The notes under the pieces are model-generated. The model worked only from the letters and a program-made list of their open reading frames with translations, searched no databases and was not told where the DNA came from. From a virus: a stretch of DNA of 49,453 bases. Below are positions 1 to 5,785 of this stretch, piece by piece. Made by a program: the position numbers and the translations under genes. How positions within the stretch are numbered: position 1 is the first letter of the stretch; every line of letters begins with the position of its first letter. The stretch covers positions 1-49,453 of the IMG/VR virus record IMGVR_UViG_3300046517_002077; one strand, given 5' to 3'.

Positions 1-23
1 GCTTTTAGCTCATCAAGTTTCAT
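1..23 (-). CDS. Start of the 55-aa leftward gene (partial, continues at 49298)
   Basis: These bases encode the first seven codons (MKLDELK and following) of the gene given in full at 49154-49321; the rest lies at the other end of the circular molecule. GGAGGA ends about 7 nt before the ATG. In this copy the base at 29 creates an in-frame TAA just upstream, so translation must start at this ATG. Confidence 0.75.
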
Positions 24-49
24 CGCTTAGTCCTCCGTTATTAACAAAG

Positions 50-85
50 TTGGGCAAGGCTACCGTTGCCGAAAACCCTGCCCAA
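50..85 (-). terminator. Hairpin after the 68-aa gene
   Basis: TTGGGCA (50-56) pairs with TGCCCAA (79-85), with an inner GGC/GCC pair (58-60/68-70). It begins 5 nt after the stop of the gene at 91-297. There is no T-run, so a processing or 3'-end-protecting hairpin is as likely as a terminator. Confidence 0.5.
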
Positions 86-90
86 GTAAA

Positions 91-297
91 TCAATGCGAC
101 AGCTTCCAAGCGATGCCAATCCACATCGCTATCGAGGCATAGCCAAGCGCAGCAATAACTACAACGCTTGCCCAACCTACTTGGCCCTTGGCAACCCTTA
201 CAACAGGCTTACCCAAGGCCGCTTGCACCTGTTTCACCTCGCTTGCACGAAGTAGGCCTAGCTGTTGCAGGCTCTCAAGCTTTTGCTTCTTGCTCAT
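91..297 (-). CDS. Small single-span membrane protein, 68 aa
   Basis: Function is not recognised. The N-terminal half is charged and helical (KKQKLESLQQLGLL), and residues about 42-64 form one hydrophobic segment (WASVVVIAALGYASIAMW), so a short inner-membrane protein with a cytoplasmic N-terminus is likely. Its ATG overlaps the stop of the 47-aa gene by ATGA, showing translational coupling. A hairpin follows its stop. Small membrane proteins recur through this early unit (28, 48, 34, 48 and 27 aa). Confidence 0.75.
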   Translation of the reverse strand: MSKKQKLESLQQLGLLRASEVKQVQAALGKPVVRVAKGQVGWASVVVIAALGYASIAMWIGIAWKLSH

Positions 298-437
298 GGC
301 ATATTCTCCAGTTCATCTTTGAGCAAGACCCAAGCAGACCGATATTCTTCCGTACTCGGATGCCTATCCTGCTCCTCAATCGCTATCTCAATCGCAGCAA
401 AGATAGCGTCAAGCTCGGCTGAGGTAAATTCTCTCAT
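294..437 (-). CDS. Small acidic protein, 47 aa
   Basis: An ORF of 47 codons with GGAGGG 4 nt before its ATG at 437. The product begins MREFTSAELDAIF and ends KDELENMP. It is strongly acidic and helical, with no membrane segment. Its TGA overlaps the next start (ATGA), which supports it as a real coupled gene. Function is unknown. A hairpin (461-476) and a GTTATAAT block lie just upstream of the ribosome binding site. Confidence 0.7.
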   Translation of the reverse strand: MREFTSAELDAIFAAIEIAIEEQDRHPSTEEYRSAWVLLKDELENMP

Positions 438-460
438 GCTTCCCTCCATTATAACCTACA

Positions 461-476
461 GGGGCATTTTCGCCCC
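461..476 (-). terminator. Post-stop hairpin with loop GAAAAT
   Basis: Read leftward: GGGGC, loop GAAAAT, GCCCC. It starts 6 nt after the stop of the gene at 483-794 and lies upstream of the next ribosome binding site. It is one of four such hairpins with a GMRAAT loop. Confidence 0.6.
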
Positions 477-482
477 CTTCTA

Positions 483-794
483 TTAGTCCATTCTTGCAAC
501 TTCAAAACTCATATCTGGTTGCAAGATCATAACCCAGGCGTGGGGATAGATATAAATCAATTCATCCCTAAGCGCTGCTTCTGCCCAAGGCTTCATAGGC
601 GGATCGCCAGGATAGCTCAAGCTCATATCCTTGCCTAGCTTGAACCCTTCCATTGGCGACCAACCACCGCCATGTCGATAGTTCTGATCCAGTTGTATCT
701 TAGCCGGCTCGGGACTATCCTCGCTTAGAAACTCTGGTATCATCCCGAGCATTTCCACTCTCACGCTTCGATTTAGTATCCTAAACTCAATCAT
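483..794 (-). CDS. Hypothetical phage protein, 103 aa
   Basis: Begins MIEFRILNRSVRVEM after GGAGAGGAGAAGG. The reading frame stays open further upstream (to 866), but the strong Shine-Dalgarno favours the start at 794. It has a beta-rich N-terminus, then GGGWSPMEGFKLGKDM at about residues 43-58. That stretch resembles SSDYKPMEGMVLARTI in the 101-aa protein at 1316-1621, so the two may be diverged relatives. No catalytic motif or membrane segment is seen. Confidence 0.7.
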   Translation of the reverse strand: MIEFRILNRSVRVEMLGMIPEFLSEDSPEPAKIQLDQNYRHGGGWSPMEGFKLGKDMSLSYPGDPPMKPWAEAALRDELIYIYPHAWVMILQPDMSFEVARMD

Positions 795-874
795 AGCCTT
801 CTCCTCTCCAATGTAACAAATCAACTCCGAAAGGCAATACGGATGCCTACAAGCTTGCTTCCGCACTGCCTCCC

Positions 875-890
875 GGGAGCTTGTGCTCCC
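875..890 (-). other. Hairpin in the 795-937 intergenic stretch
   Basis: GGGAGC, loop ACAA, GCTCCC read leftward. It lies between the hairpin at 912-929 and the start at 794. Sequence just before it (CCTGTAGG...GGAGGG) resembles the leader of the 47-aa gene, as if a start region had decayed here. Confidence 0.4.
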
Positions 891-911
891 TCCTAGGCAC
901 TATGCCCTACA

Positions 912-929
912 GGCTGCATTCGCGCAGCC
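912..929 (-). terminator. Post-stop hairpin with loop GCGAAT
   Basis: Read leftward: GGCTGC, loop GCGAAT, GCAGCC. It begins 8 nt after the stop of the zinc-ribbon gene at 938-1162. It is followed by CCTGTAGG, as is the hairpin at 461-476. Confidence 0.6.
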
Positions 930-937
930 CTTCTATC

Positions 938-1162
938 TTATTCAAGCTTGGCCATAACTAAATAATTACACCCAGTCTTTTGCAAATCCGTAACATGCCC
1001 ACACAAGTCACAACTTGCGCTTGTGTAAAACACATTCGGCTTCTCGATTCCCAGTGTATCATTCCCACAAGCTTCACAGGCAAAACGCTGATGAACCGTT
1101 GCGCCTTGCGCTATCCACTCAATCGCTCCTTCTACAGCTTGCTCAAACGGTACAAGTTTCAT
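938..1162 (-). CDS. Small zinc-ribbon protein, 74 aa
   Basis: The start at 1162 (MKLVPFEQAVEGAIEW) is chosen because AGGGAG lies 9 nt upstream; a longer frame to 1255 has no such site. The C-terminal half carries two CxxC pairs, CEAC at about residues 28-31 and CDLC at about 51-54, spaced as in a zinc ribbon (FACEACGN ... SCDLCGHVTD). A nucleic-acid or protein contact role is usual for such folds, but the partner is unknown. The leader TTTGTTACATTG is shared with the 103-aa gene. Confidence 0.7.
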   Translation of the reverse strand: MKLVPFEQAVEGAIEWIAQGATVHQRFACEACGNDTLGIEKPNVFYTSASCDLCGHVTDLQKTGCNYLVMAKLE

Positions 1163-1194
1163 AGCTTCGCTCCCTTGCAATGTAACAAATAAAC

Positions 1195-1227
1195 CCCGGC
1201 AGGCAACGCCTATCCCTGCCTGCCGGG
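1195..1227 (-). terminator. 11-bp-stem hairpin after the 28-aa gene
   Basis: Arms CCCGGCAGGCA (1195-1205) and TGCCTGCCGGG (1217-1227) pair perfectly around an 11-nt loop. It starts 9 nt after the stop at 1237 and precedes the zinc-ribbon gene. There is no T-run. Confidence 0.6.
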
Positions 1228-1236
1228 AGCTTGTGA

Positions 1237-1323
1237 CTATATCCGCGTCAGCCAATACAACACAAATACAATCATAGTCAACACCATTGCATCGACTGCA
1301 TCCATCCTAGCTCGCCTATCCAT
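1237..1323 (-). CDS. Possible 28-aa membrane peptide
   Basis: A 28-codon frame starting at 1323 (MDRRARMDAVDAMVL) and ending WLTRI. A basic start followed by a hydrophobic stretch (VLTMIVFVLYW) gives one membrane span. Its start overlaps the end of the 101-aa gene by 8 nt. A stable hairpin begins shortly after its stop, as for other genes here. The upstream ribosome binding site is weak (AGAGG), so this is less certain than its neighbours. Confidence 0.45.
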   Translation of the reverse strand: MDRRARMDAVDAMVLTMIVFVLYWLTRI

Positions 1324-1621
1324 CGCTTGCCTCTGGCCCTGCCAACTTTGCACAATACCATCGATGACTCTCGCCTTCCAACGTACTGCAACATCCTCTG
1401 ACAACCTTGCCATCAATTGTCATCTTCAGCCATCCTTTGCTGTCCCAATCATAGAAACCCTCAGTGAGAATCTCTATGATTGTCCTTGCCAATACCATGC
1501 CTTCCATCGGCTTGTAATCGCTACTATCATAGTGATACTCCTTCCACCACTCACTGTCTGGCCCATACTTGGCCCTATAGCTCTGCTCATCCAACTCTAT
1601 CGTCACCGTAACCTTGGCCAT
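1316..1621 (-). CDS. Hypothetical phage protein, 101 aa
   Basis: Begins MAKVTVTIELDEQSY after GGAGTGG. A basic beta strand opens the protein. The middle holds SSDYKPMEGMVLARTI, like a segment of the 103-aa protein. The end has three Cys (VRGCCSTLEG, WYCAKL). No recognised domain. It sits after the hairpin at 1647-1664, whose following sequence TGTTGGTTATTGAGAGGAG resembles the leader of the 47-aa gene. Confidence 0.7.
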   Translation of the reverse strand: MAKVTVTIELDEQSYRAKYGPDSEWWKEYHYDSSDYKPMEGMVLARTIIEILTEGFYDWDSKGWLKMTIDGKVVRGCCSTLEGESHRWYCAKLAGPEASDG

Positions 1622-1646
1622 GTTCCACTCCTCTCAATAACCAACA

Positions 1647-1664
1647 CTAGGGCCGAAGCCCTAG
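1647..1664 (-). terminator. Post-stop hairpin with TTCG loop
   Basis: Read leftward: CTAGGGC, loop TTCG, GCCCTAG. UUCG tetraloops are exceptionally stable when closed by C-G. It begins 7 nt after the stop at 1672 and precedes the 101-aa gene. Confidence 0.6.
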
Positions 1665-1671
1665 CTTCTAT

Positions 1672-1818
1672 CTATGACCACATAATCTTAACCCCATTCA
1701 CCAGCAATGCCCAACACGCACACATCGCTGGCATTGTCCAATACGGCAATCGCCACCAGCTATACGCTGCGCCTATCGCGATCCCGCCTACAAGTGACAC
1801 GCCTATCCACTCCGTCAT
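1672..1818 (-). CDS. Small two-span membrane protein, 48 aa
   Basis: First leftward gene after the promoter at 1876-1904. GGAGGAG lies 6 nt before the ATG at 1818. The product begins MTEWIGVSLVGGIAIG and has a second hydrophobic stretch (MCACWALLVNGVKIMW), so two short membrane segments are likely. It is too short for family assignment. A role at the host membrane early in infection is only an inference from its position. Confidence 0.65.
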   Translation of the reverse strand: MTEWIGVSLVGGIAIGAAYSWWRLPYWTMPAMCACWALLVNGVKIMWS

Positions 1819-1875
1819 GCTCTGCTCCTCCAATAAAACTAATCAACGCTTGCCCTCAATTGAAATTCTATCCCT

Positions 1876-1904
1876 ACCTTACCACACTTTCACCTGAAAG
1901 TCAA
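1876..1904 (-). promoter_or_regulatory. Leftward sigma-70-type promoter P1
   Basis: TTGACT at 1899-1904 and TAAGGT at 1876-1881 are separated by 17 nt on the minus strand. The -35 is one base off consensus; the -10 is weaker. It would transcribe the cluster from 1818 leftward through the circular junction. The repeat array at 1916-1995 lies directly upstream, as an activator or operator region would. Confidence 0.55.
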
Positions 1905-1915
1905 GCACTATTTCA

Positions 1916-1995
1916 TCTCCGATCCCTGGTTATCCCCGTTTATCCCTGGTTCTCCCCTTGTATACCCCTTGTATTCCCTGATACCCTGATATCTC
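1916..1995. repeat. Tandem 10-bp degenerate repeats, left array
   Basis: Consecutive 10-11 bp units can be read from 1921: GATCCCTGGT, TATCCCCGTT, TATCCCTGGT, TCTCCCCTTG, TATACCCCTTG, TATTCCCTGA, TACCCTGATA. The period matches one DNA turn. Related units lie in inverted orientation at 2143-2174. The edge at 1916-1930 (TCTCCGATCCCTGGT) recurs at 47751-47765. The layout suggests binding sites for an initiator or regulator. Confidence 0.6.
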
Positions 1996-2060
1996 CGACC
2001 CCTTGTCACACCTCCCCCTACGTCCCGCCACACGCCCCTGCCTCTTATCCTTATCTAAAA

Positions 2061-2075
2061 TTTTTTTTTTTTTTT
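2061..2075 (+). repeat. T15 homopolymer tract
   Basis: Fifteen consecutive T residues preceded by AAAA (2057-2060). It lies midway between the two repeat arrays. No GC-rich hairpin precedes it, so it is not a standard terminator. A bent or easily melted element is more likely. Exact length may be subject to sequencing error. Confidence 0.6.
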
Positions 2076-2142
2076 GAGGTAGGTAGTAGGGTACTGATAT
2101 GACCAGGGAATTAAGGTATGACGAGCCATCATGTATATCAAG

Positions 2143-2174
2143 GTATCAGGGTATACCAGGGGAATACCAGGGGA
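2143..2174. repeat. Tandem ATACCAGGGGA repeats, right array
   Basis: ATACCAGGGGA occurs twice head to tail at 2153-2163 and 2164-2174, preceded by a partial unit GTATCAGGGT (2143-2152). ACCAGGGAA also occurs at 2102-2110. In reverse complement these match the units of the left array, so the two arrays form an inverted pair around the T15 tract. Confidence 0.65.
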
Positions 2175-2293
2175 TAACAAGGTCAACAGCTTAGATCTGC
2201 CGGTAGGCCAGGTGGCTTTGGCCGCGCCTAGCCGTCGGATTGTCCAGGTTTGAACGTCTATTCATGCCCTGGGGAATATAATCCGCAGGAAGT

Positions 2294-2313
2294 GGGGAGC
2301 ATTTGCGCTCCCC
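2294..2313 (-). terminator. Post-stop hairpin with loop GCAAAT
   Basis: Read leftward: GGGGAGC, loop GCAAAT, GCTCCCC. It begins 13 nt after the stop of the 90-aa gene at 2327. The loop equals that of the hairpin at 47068-47091. Confidence 0.6.
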
Positions 2314-2326
2314 TTCCCTACCATGC

Positions 2327-2599
2327 CTACGCCTTCTCGCTCGCATCGCGATACAACGCTTCGATCTGGCTGATAATCTCAGGGCAGAGTATCCGCTGCC
2401 ACTGGGATTTGTACAGGGTTACTGGGAATTTCCCCACGCCAGAGACCGAGATCGCTCCCTTCTCTGACAGCTTAACCCTGAGCTTGGACTGCGCCGCAGC
2501 TAACAACTTGGCGTTCTCAGCCTTCAGCCTGGCCATCTCTGCACGCATTGCCTCGACTCCACTCGCGACATCAGGCAGTATCCTGGCTTGGTCGTTCAT
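2327..2599 (-). CDS. SEKGAISV/FPVTLY-motif protein, 90 aa
   Basis: The start at 2599 (MNDQARILPDVASG) has GGAG about 9 nt upstream; the longer frame to 2761 lacks one. Residues about 14-40 are a heptad-like coiled coil (VEAMRAEMARLKAENAKLL). The C-terminal half has SEKGAISVSGVGKFPVTLY followed by KSQWQRI. From memory, a small uncharacterised domain with this KGA-SV-G-G-FPVTLY-QW pattern occurs in diverse viruses and cyanobacteria. It lies beside the repeat arrays, so a DNA-linked replication or regulatory role is possible but unproven. Confidence 0.7.
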   Translation of the reverse strand: MNDQARILPDVASGVEAMRAEMARLKAENAKLLAAAQSKLRVKLSEKGAISVSGVGKFPVTLYKSQWQRILCPEIISQIEALYRDASEKA

Positions 2600-2944
2600 C
2601 GTCAACTCCATCGATGTCAAATAGCCCATCGGCTCTAGGCGCATTGCCCGCCGACCACTGCACCCTAGCGCAGCATTGCGGCCGAATTGTGGCGCTTTGA
2701 TCACGATTTCGCGATCCAGACCCCCGGGGGCCAAAAGTCGACTTTGCCGGGCGGGCCACACCCCCTGCGCAAATTACGCATAAATTTGAAAGACCCATAT
2801 CTTGCTTTCTTCGAAGCGGGGCAAGGAATGGAAGAAGCATGCTTCGTAGCGATGGAAAAAGTTCTTGACAAAAGTGGAAAAGTATGAGAGGCTCGGGATA
2901 ATGAGGAAGTCTATGTCTTGGCCGAAGGCAAAGGAAGTGGATGG
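2600..2944. other. Divergent intergenic region
   Basis: 345 bp between the leftward 90-aa gene and the rightward small terminase. It contains a CCCCCGGGGG palindrome (about 2722-2731) and an isolated TTGACA (2865-2870) without a correctly spaced -10 element. Open frames cross it on both strands but none has a good start context. The late transcription unit should be controlled from here, yet I cannot read a standard promoter. Confidence 0.4.
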
Positions 2945-3589
2945 ATGGCGCGGCGTGGAGCGGAGCTTTCGCCAGCATCGCGATCGAAGAGTCGTGATAA
3001 CACTACCGAGAGTGTCATGCTTGGAAGAGGAAGACCCAGCGTTAAACGAAGCATCGGCGAACCGAGAGAGCTTACCGCTAGCGACGTAGCGAATCTCGAG
3101 CGGGCCAAGCTTCCGGCGTTCAAAGTCTTTCGGGACAGTTATCATGCTGTCGCCCGACTAGTCGCGGCTGGGCTTCGCGATGTCGAAGTCGCGTCGCGAA
3201 GTGGCTATGGCGTAGGCCGGATACATCAGCTGAAAGCCGATCCGACCTTTCAAGCGGTTGTGACGGCCTATCGCAATAGCGAGGATGAATCCTTCTGCGC
3301 TGCTCGCGACGAACATTACCAAGCGATGATGGAAACTGGAACCGTTGCTGTGCGAAAGCAATTGGACCAGCTTCGCGATGCAGAAGAATCCGGAGACTTC
3401 GTCCCTTACAAAGACCTCAATGCAATCATAGGCAACATGGCCGATCGTACAGGCTATGGCAAAGTCGTGACGAAGAAAATCACACTGGACCTTGCCGAGC
3501 GCCTTGGACAGGCGTTGCAGGCGTCGGCAAAGGTTATCAACGGACGGCCTATCAAGTTGATTGAAAATGAGGATCCTTCCAATGGCTGA
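2945..3589 (+). CDS. Small terminase subunit (candidate), 214 aa
   Basis: First gene of the late unit, directly upstream of the large terminase block. The ATG at 2945 (MARRGAELSPAS) has AAAGGAAG about 9 nt upstream; a TTG start at 2918 is possible. After a basic disordered N-terminus, residues about 70-105 look like a helix-turn-helix (ARLVAAGLRDVEVASRSGYG). A helical oligomerisation region with RKQLDQLRDAEESG follows. This order matches DNA-recognising small terminases, but sequence similarity alone is weak. Confidence 0.65.
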   Translation: MARRGAELSPASRSKSRDNTTESVMLGRGRPSVKRSIGEPRELTASDVANLERAKLPAFKVFRDSYHAVARLVAAGLRDVEVASRSGYGVGRIHQLKADPTFQAVVTAYRNSEDESFCAARDEHYQAMMETGTVAVRKQLDQLRDAEESGDFVPYKDLNAIIGNMADRTGYGKVVTKKITLDLAERLGQALQASAKVINGRPIKLIENEDPSNG

Positions 3590-3782
3590 TCTTTCCATAC
3601 CCAAGCCCGGCCAAAAACCTCACCCCATGCAAAAGCATCTAGATGCGATTAAGGAAAATCACGATAGGCTCAACGACTTCTTCAAAGGTCAGATGGAGCA
3701 ACAATTCAAGGCCGATGCGGATCAAGACCGCCAGGCCAAGGCCGGCAGCGGCGCTTCCCCTCTTGGAGGTCAAGCCAAGTGA
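3582..3782 (+). CDS. Small hydrophilic protein between terminase genes, 66 aa
   Basis: Starts MADLSIPKPGQKPHP at 3582, with GAGGA upstream, overlapping the end of the small terminase. It ends GASPLGGQAK and overlaps the GTG start of the large terminase. It is Lys/Gln/Asp-rich with a central helix (KHLDAIKENHDRLNDFFKG). No family is recognised. Its position suggests a packaging accessory, but this is inference only. Confidence 0.6.
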   Translation: MADLSIPKPGQKPHPMQKHLDAIKENHDRLNDFFKGQMEQQFKADADQDRQAKAGSGASPLGGQAK

Positions 3783-5287
3783 GTGACGACTCTGACGCCC
3801 CACTCTTAGCCTGGCTCGCCAGTGTCAGCAATGACCCCTTGGCGTTCGTCGCTGGGGCATTCCCTTGGGGCGTCGCTGGATCGCGATTGGAAAAAGAAGA
3901 TGGACCCGAAGACTGGCAACGAGCGTTGCTTGAACGAATCCGTCTCGGCTTGCTTACAGTCGATGAAGCGATTCAAGAAGCTACAGCTTCCGGACACGGC
4001 GTAGGCAAATCGTGCCTTGTATCTTGGCTCATTCTATGGGGAATGTCAACCTTCCCAAACACCCGTGGTGTCGTTACCGCTAACACCGAAACTCAGTTAA
4101 AAACCAAGACTTGGGTGGAGCTTGGTAAATGGTTCCACATGTTTATTGGAAAGGAACTCTTTGAGCTCACAGCCACCAGCCTCTTTGCTCGCTCTGCCGC
4201 CGAGGACTGGCGATTCGATATGGTTCCTTGGTCGGAACGCAACACAGAAGCCTTCGCAGGCCTCCATAACAAAGGGAGACGAATCCTTGTCATTTTTGAC
4301 GAAGCGTCAGCGATTCCTGATATCATCTGGGAAACCACCGAAGGAGCCCTTACGGACGAAGGCACCCAGATCATCTGGGCAGTCTTTGGCAATCCCACAC
4401 GCAATTCCGGAAGATTCCGCGATTGCTTCCCCGGCCACCGGCACGCCAAGACCTGGCATTCGACCCAAGTCGATTCGCGGGAAGTAACACTTACCAACAA
4501 AAAACAAATCGCGAAATGGATTTCCGCCTATGGCGAAGACTCCGACTTCGTTCGCATTCGCGTCAAGGGATCCTTCCCCCGCGTCGGCGAGATGGAATTC
4601 ATCTCCGGCGAAGTCGCTCGCAACGCGTCGCAATTGGAGGATTTCTATGGCGACGACTTTGCGCCGCTGGTTCTCGGGGTGGATGTGGCTCGTTATGGAA
4701 GCAACGAAAGCGTTATATTCATCCGTAAGGGCCGCGACGCTAGGTCAATTCTGCCGCGTATTTTCACAGGGCTTTCCACTACACAACTTGCCGCACAGGT
4801 CTCGGCGACTGTATTGGAACTTAATGCAGACGCTGTCTTCGTTGATGGCGGTGGCGTTGGTGGTGGTGTGGTGGATAATCTTCGCGATATGCATATTAAT
4901 TGTTTTGACATTCAGTTTGGTGCTAAGCCTGACGGCGTGGGTTTTGCCCAAGGCGTCGAAGGGGAACAGTACGCCAACAAGCGAGCCGAAATCTGGGGCC
5001 TAATGCGAGGCTGGCTCACGGACGGCGGGGCAATTCCAGCGGACGAGGAGTTGATCCAGCAGTTGATTGGGCCCACGTACACGCTAAACTTGAAAGGTGC
5101 GATCCAGCTGGAGCGCAAGGAAGACATGATGAAGCGGGGAGTTGCTTCACCGGACCGAGCGGATGCTCTTGCTCTAACCTTCGCCTATCCCGTTGCGCGG
5201 ACCGCTCACGCCGGTGGGCAGTTTCCAGCAAAGCCACAAGTGGAAAGTGAATACGATCCCTTTGCAGACAAGCGGATGGCGGCGTGA
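3779..5287 (+). CDS. terL: Terminase large subunit, 502 aa
   Basis: The DNA-packaging motor ATPase and nuclease. The N-terminal ATPase has Walker A ATASGHGVGKS (residues 68-78), Walker B ILVIFDEAS (169-177) and a coupling motif FGNPTRNSG (203-211). The C-terminal RNase H-like nuclease begins at VLGVDVARYG (about 298) and continues with AVFVDGGGVGGG and the terminal SPDRADALAL acidic motif. It starts at GTG 3779, overlapping the previous stop (GTGA). Length is typical for the family. Confidence 0.93.
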   Translation: MSDDSDAPLLAWLASVSNDPLAFVAGAFPWGVAGSRLEKEDGPEDWQRALLERIRLGLLTVDEAIQEATASGHGVGKSCLVSWLILWGMSTFPNTRGVVTANTETQLKTKTWVELGKWFHMFIGKELFELTATSLFARSAAEDWRFDMVPWSERNTEAFAGLHNKGRRILVIFDEASAIPDIIWETTEGALTDEGTQIIWAVFGNPTRNSGRFRDCFPGHRHAKTWHSTQVDSREVTLTNKKQIAKWISAYGEDSDFVRIRVKGSFPRVGEMEFISGEVARNASQLEDFYGDDFAPLVLGVDVARYGSNESVIFIRKGRDARSILPRIFTGLSTTQLAAQVSATVLELNADAVFVDGGGVGGGVVDNLRDMHINCFDIQFGAKPDGVGFAQGVEGEQYANKRAEIWGLMRGWLTDGGAIPADEELIQQLIGPTYTLNLKGAIQLERKEDMMKRGVASPDRADALALTFAYPVARTAHAGGQFPAKPQVESEYDPFADKRMAA

Positions 5288-5400
5288 AAAAACAAAGCTG
5301 GTGGTCTTGGTTACTATGTCTCTGCCATATTCATGACTGGCGTGAGATGGATGGTACATGTTGTGAATGTGGCTACGTAGATCCATTTTGGAGTGAATGA
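5284..5400 (+). CDS. Cys-rich mini-protein, 38 aa
   Basis: GTG start overlapping the terminase stop. The product (MKKQSWWSWLLCLCHIHDW...) has CLCH, then GTCCECGYVDPFW, giving a likely four-Cys/His zinc site. A second mini-protein of similar design lies at 7261-7413. Phages often carry such HDW...CxxC peptides in this position, but their function is unknown. Overlapping start and stop support expression. Confidence 0.6.
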   Translation: MKKQSWWSWLLCLCHIHDWREMDGTCCECGYVDPFWSE

Positions 5401-5567
5401 TGACCTACCGCATCGTTCCCTTCACCGACGACCAAGGCCTGGAAATCCTGGCCTATCGCATTGATCTAGGCAATGGCCTGATCCTCCTTGTCCCGAAATC
5501 CCTTGTCGACTCTGGTCAAACTACAGTCGAGGCCGAAATTGAATCCCTACGAAAGTCCATTCCATGA
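5400..5567 (+). CDS. Hypothetical protein, 55 aa
   Basis: Starts MTYRIVPFTDDQG; GGAG lies 6 nt before the ATG at 5400 (an in-frame ATG at 5397 is too close to it). It alternates beta strands (LEILAYRIDLGNGLILLVP) and ends in a short helix (AEIESLRKSIP). Its stop overlaps the next start by ATGA. No known domain. Confidence 0.6.
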   Translation: MTYRIVPFTDDQGLEILAYRIDLGNGLILLVPKSLVDSGQTTVEAEIESLRKSIP

Positions 5568-5773
5568 ATATCTACTGGGTCTTCTTCCTCGTTATCATCG
5601 TGATGATGTTCATCGGTGGCGAAACCTATGCCCTCGCCTACGGTCGCCAGACCCTATCCCGTTTCACCTGGAACCTTTCCAAAACCTGGCCACCTCTCCC
5701 TTGGGTCGTCGGTATCCTTACCGGCTTCATCGCCTCCCACTTCTGGTGGGGCGGTTCCTTGATCTGCTACTAG
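5564..5773 (+). CDS. Two-span membrane protein, holin candidate, 69 aa
   Basis: Begins MNIYWVFFLVIIVMMFIGG, a first membrane segment, with a second at about residues 46-66 (LPWVVGILTGFIASHFWW). Size and two spans fit a class II holin. The neighbouring 5968 gene is another membrane candidate. The endolysin is far away at 33 kb, so lysis assignment is by size and topology only. Confidence 0.55.
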   Translation: MNIYWVFFLVIIVMMFIGGETYALAYGRQTLSRFTWNLSKTWPPLPWVVGILTGFIASHFWWGGSLICY

Positions 5774-5785
5774 GATATCTCCGAT

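Larger units (their letters stand above)
1..155. repeat. Left copy of the 155-bp terminal direct repeat
   Basis: Bases 1-155 match 49299-49453 with a single difference (A at 29, G at 49327). The repeat covers the 5' end of the 55-residue gene at 49154-49321 and most of the 3' part of the 68-residue gene at 91-297. Genes read smoothly across the junction if the ends are joined. It could be an assembly overlap of a circular contig, a permuted genome or a true short terminal repeat. The one-base difference points to within-population variation or a read error. Confidence 0.9.
1819..2326. other. Non-coding control region, origin candidate
   Basis: About 500 bp without a convincing gene, between the first leftward small gene and the 90-aa gene. 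It holds promoter P1, the left repeat array, a T15 tract at 2061-2075, the right inverted array, and a post-stop hairpin at 2294-2313. Repeats, an AT tract and a location near the divergent transcription point together resemble a phage replication origin. No DnaA-type box is claimed. Confidence 0.5.

Noticed and set aside
1364-1897. Rightward 177-codon open frame
   Set aside because: Antisense to the small leftward genes that have ribosome binding sites and hairpins. It runs over promoter P1.
1921-1992. CRISPR-like array
   Set aside because: Units are 10-11 bp, degenerate and without spacers, unlike CRISPR repeats.
2057-2075. T15 tract as a rho-independent terminator
   Set aside because: No GC-rich hairpin precedes it on the plus strand, and no rightward gene ends nearby.
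2865-2902. TTGACA at 2865 with GATAAT at 2897 as a late promoter
   Set aside because: The spacing is 26 nt, far from the usual 16-18, and a closer TATGAG is only 12 nt away. Not called a promoter.
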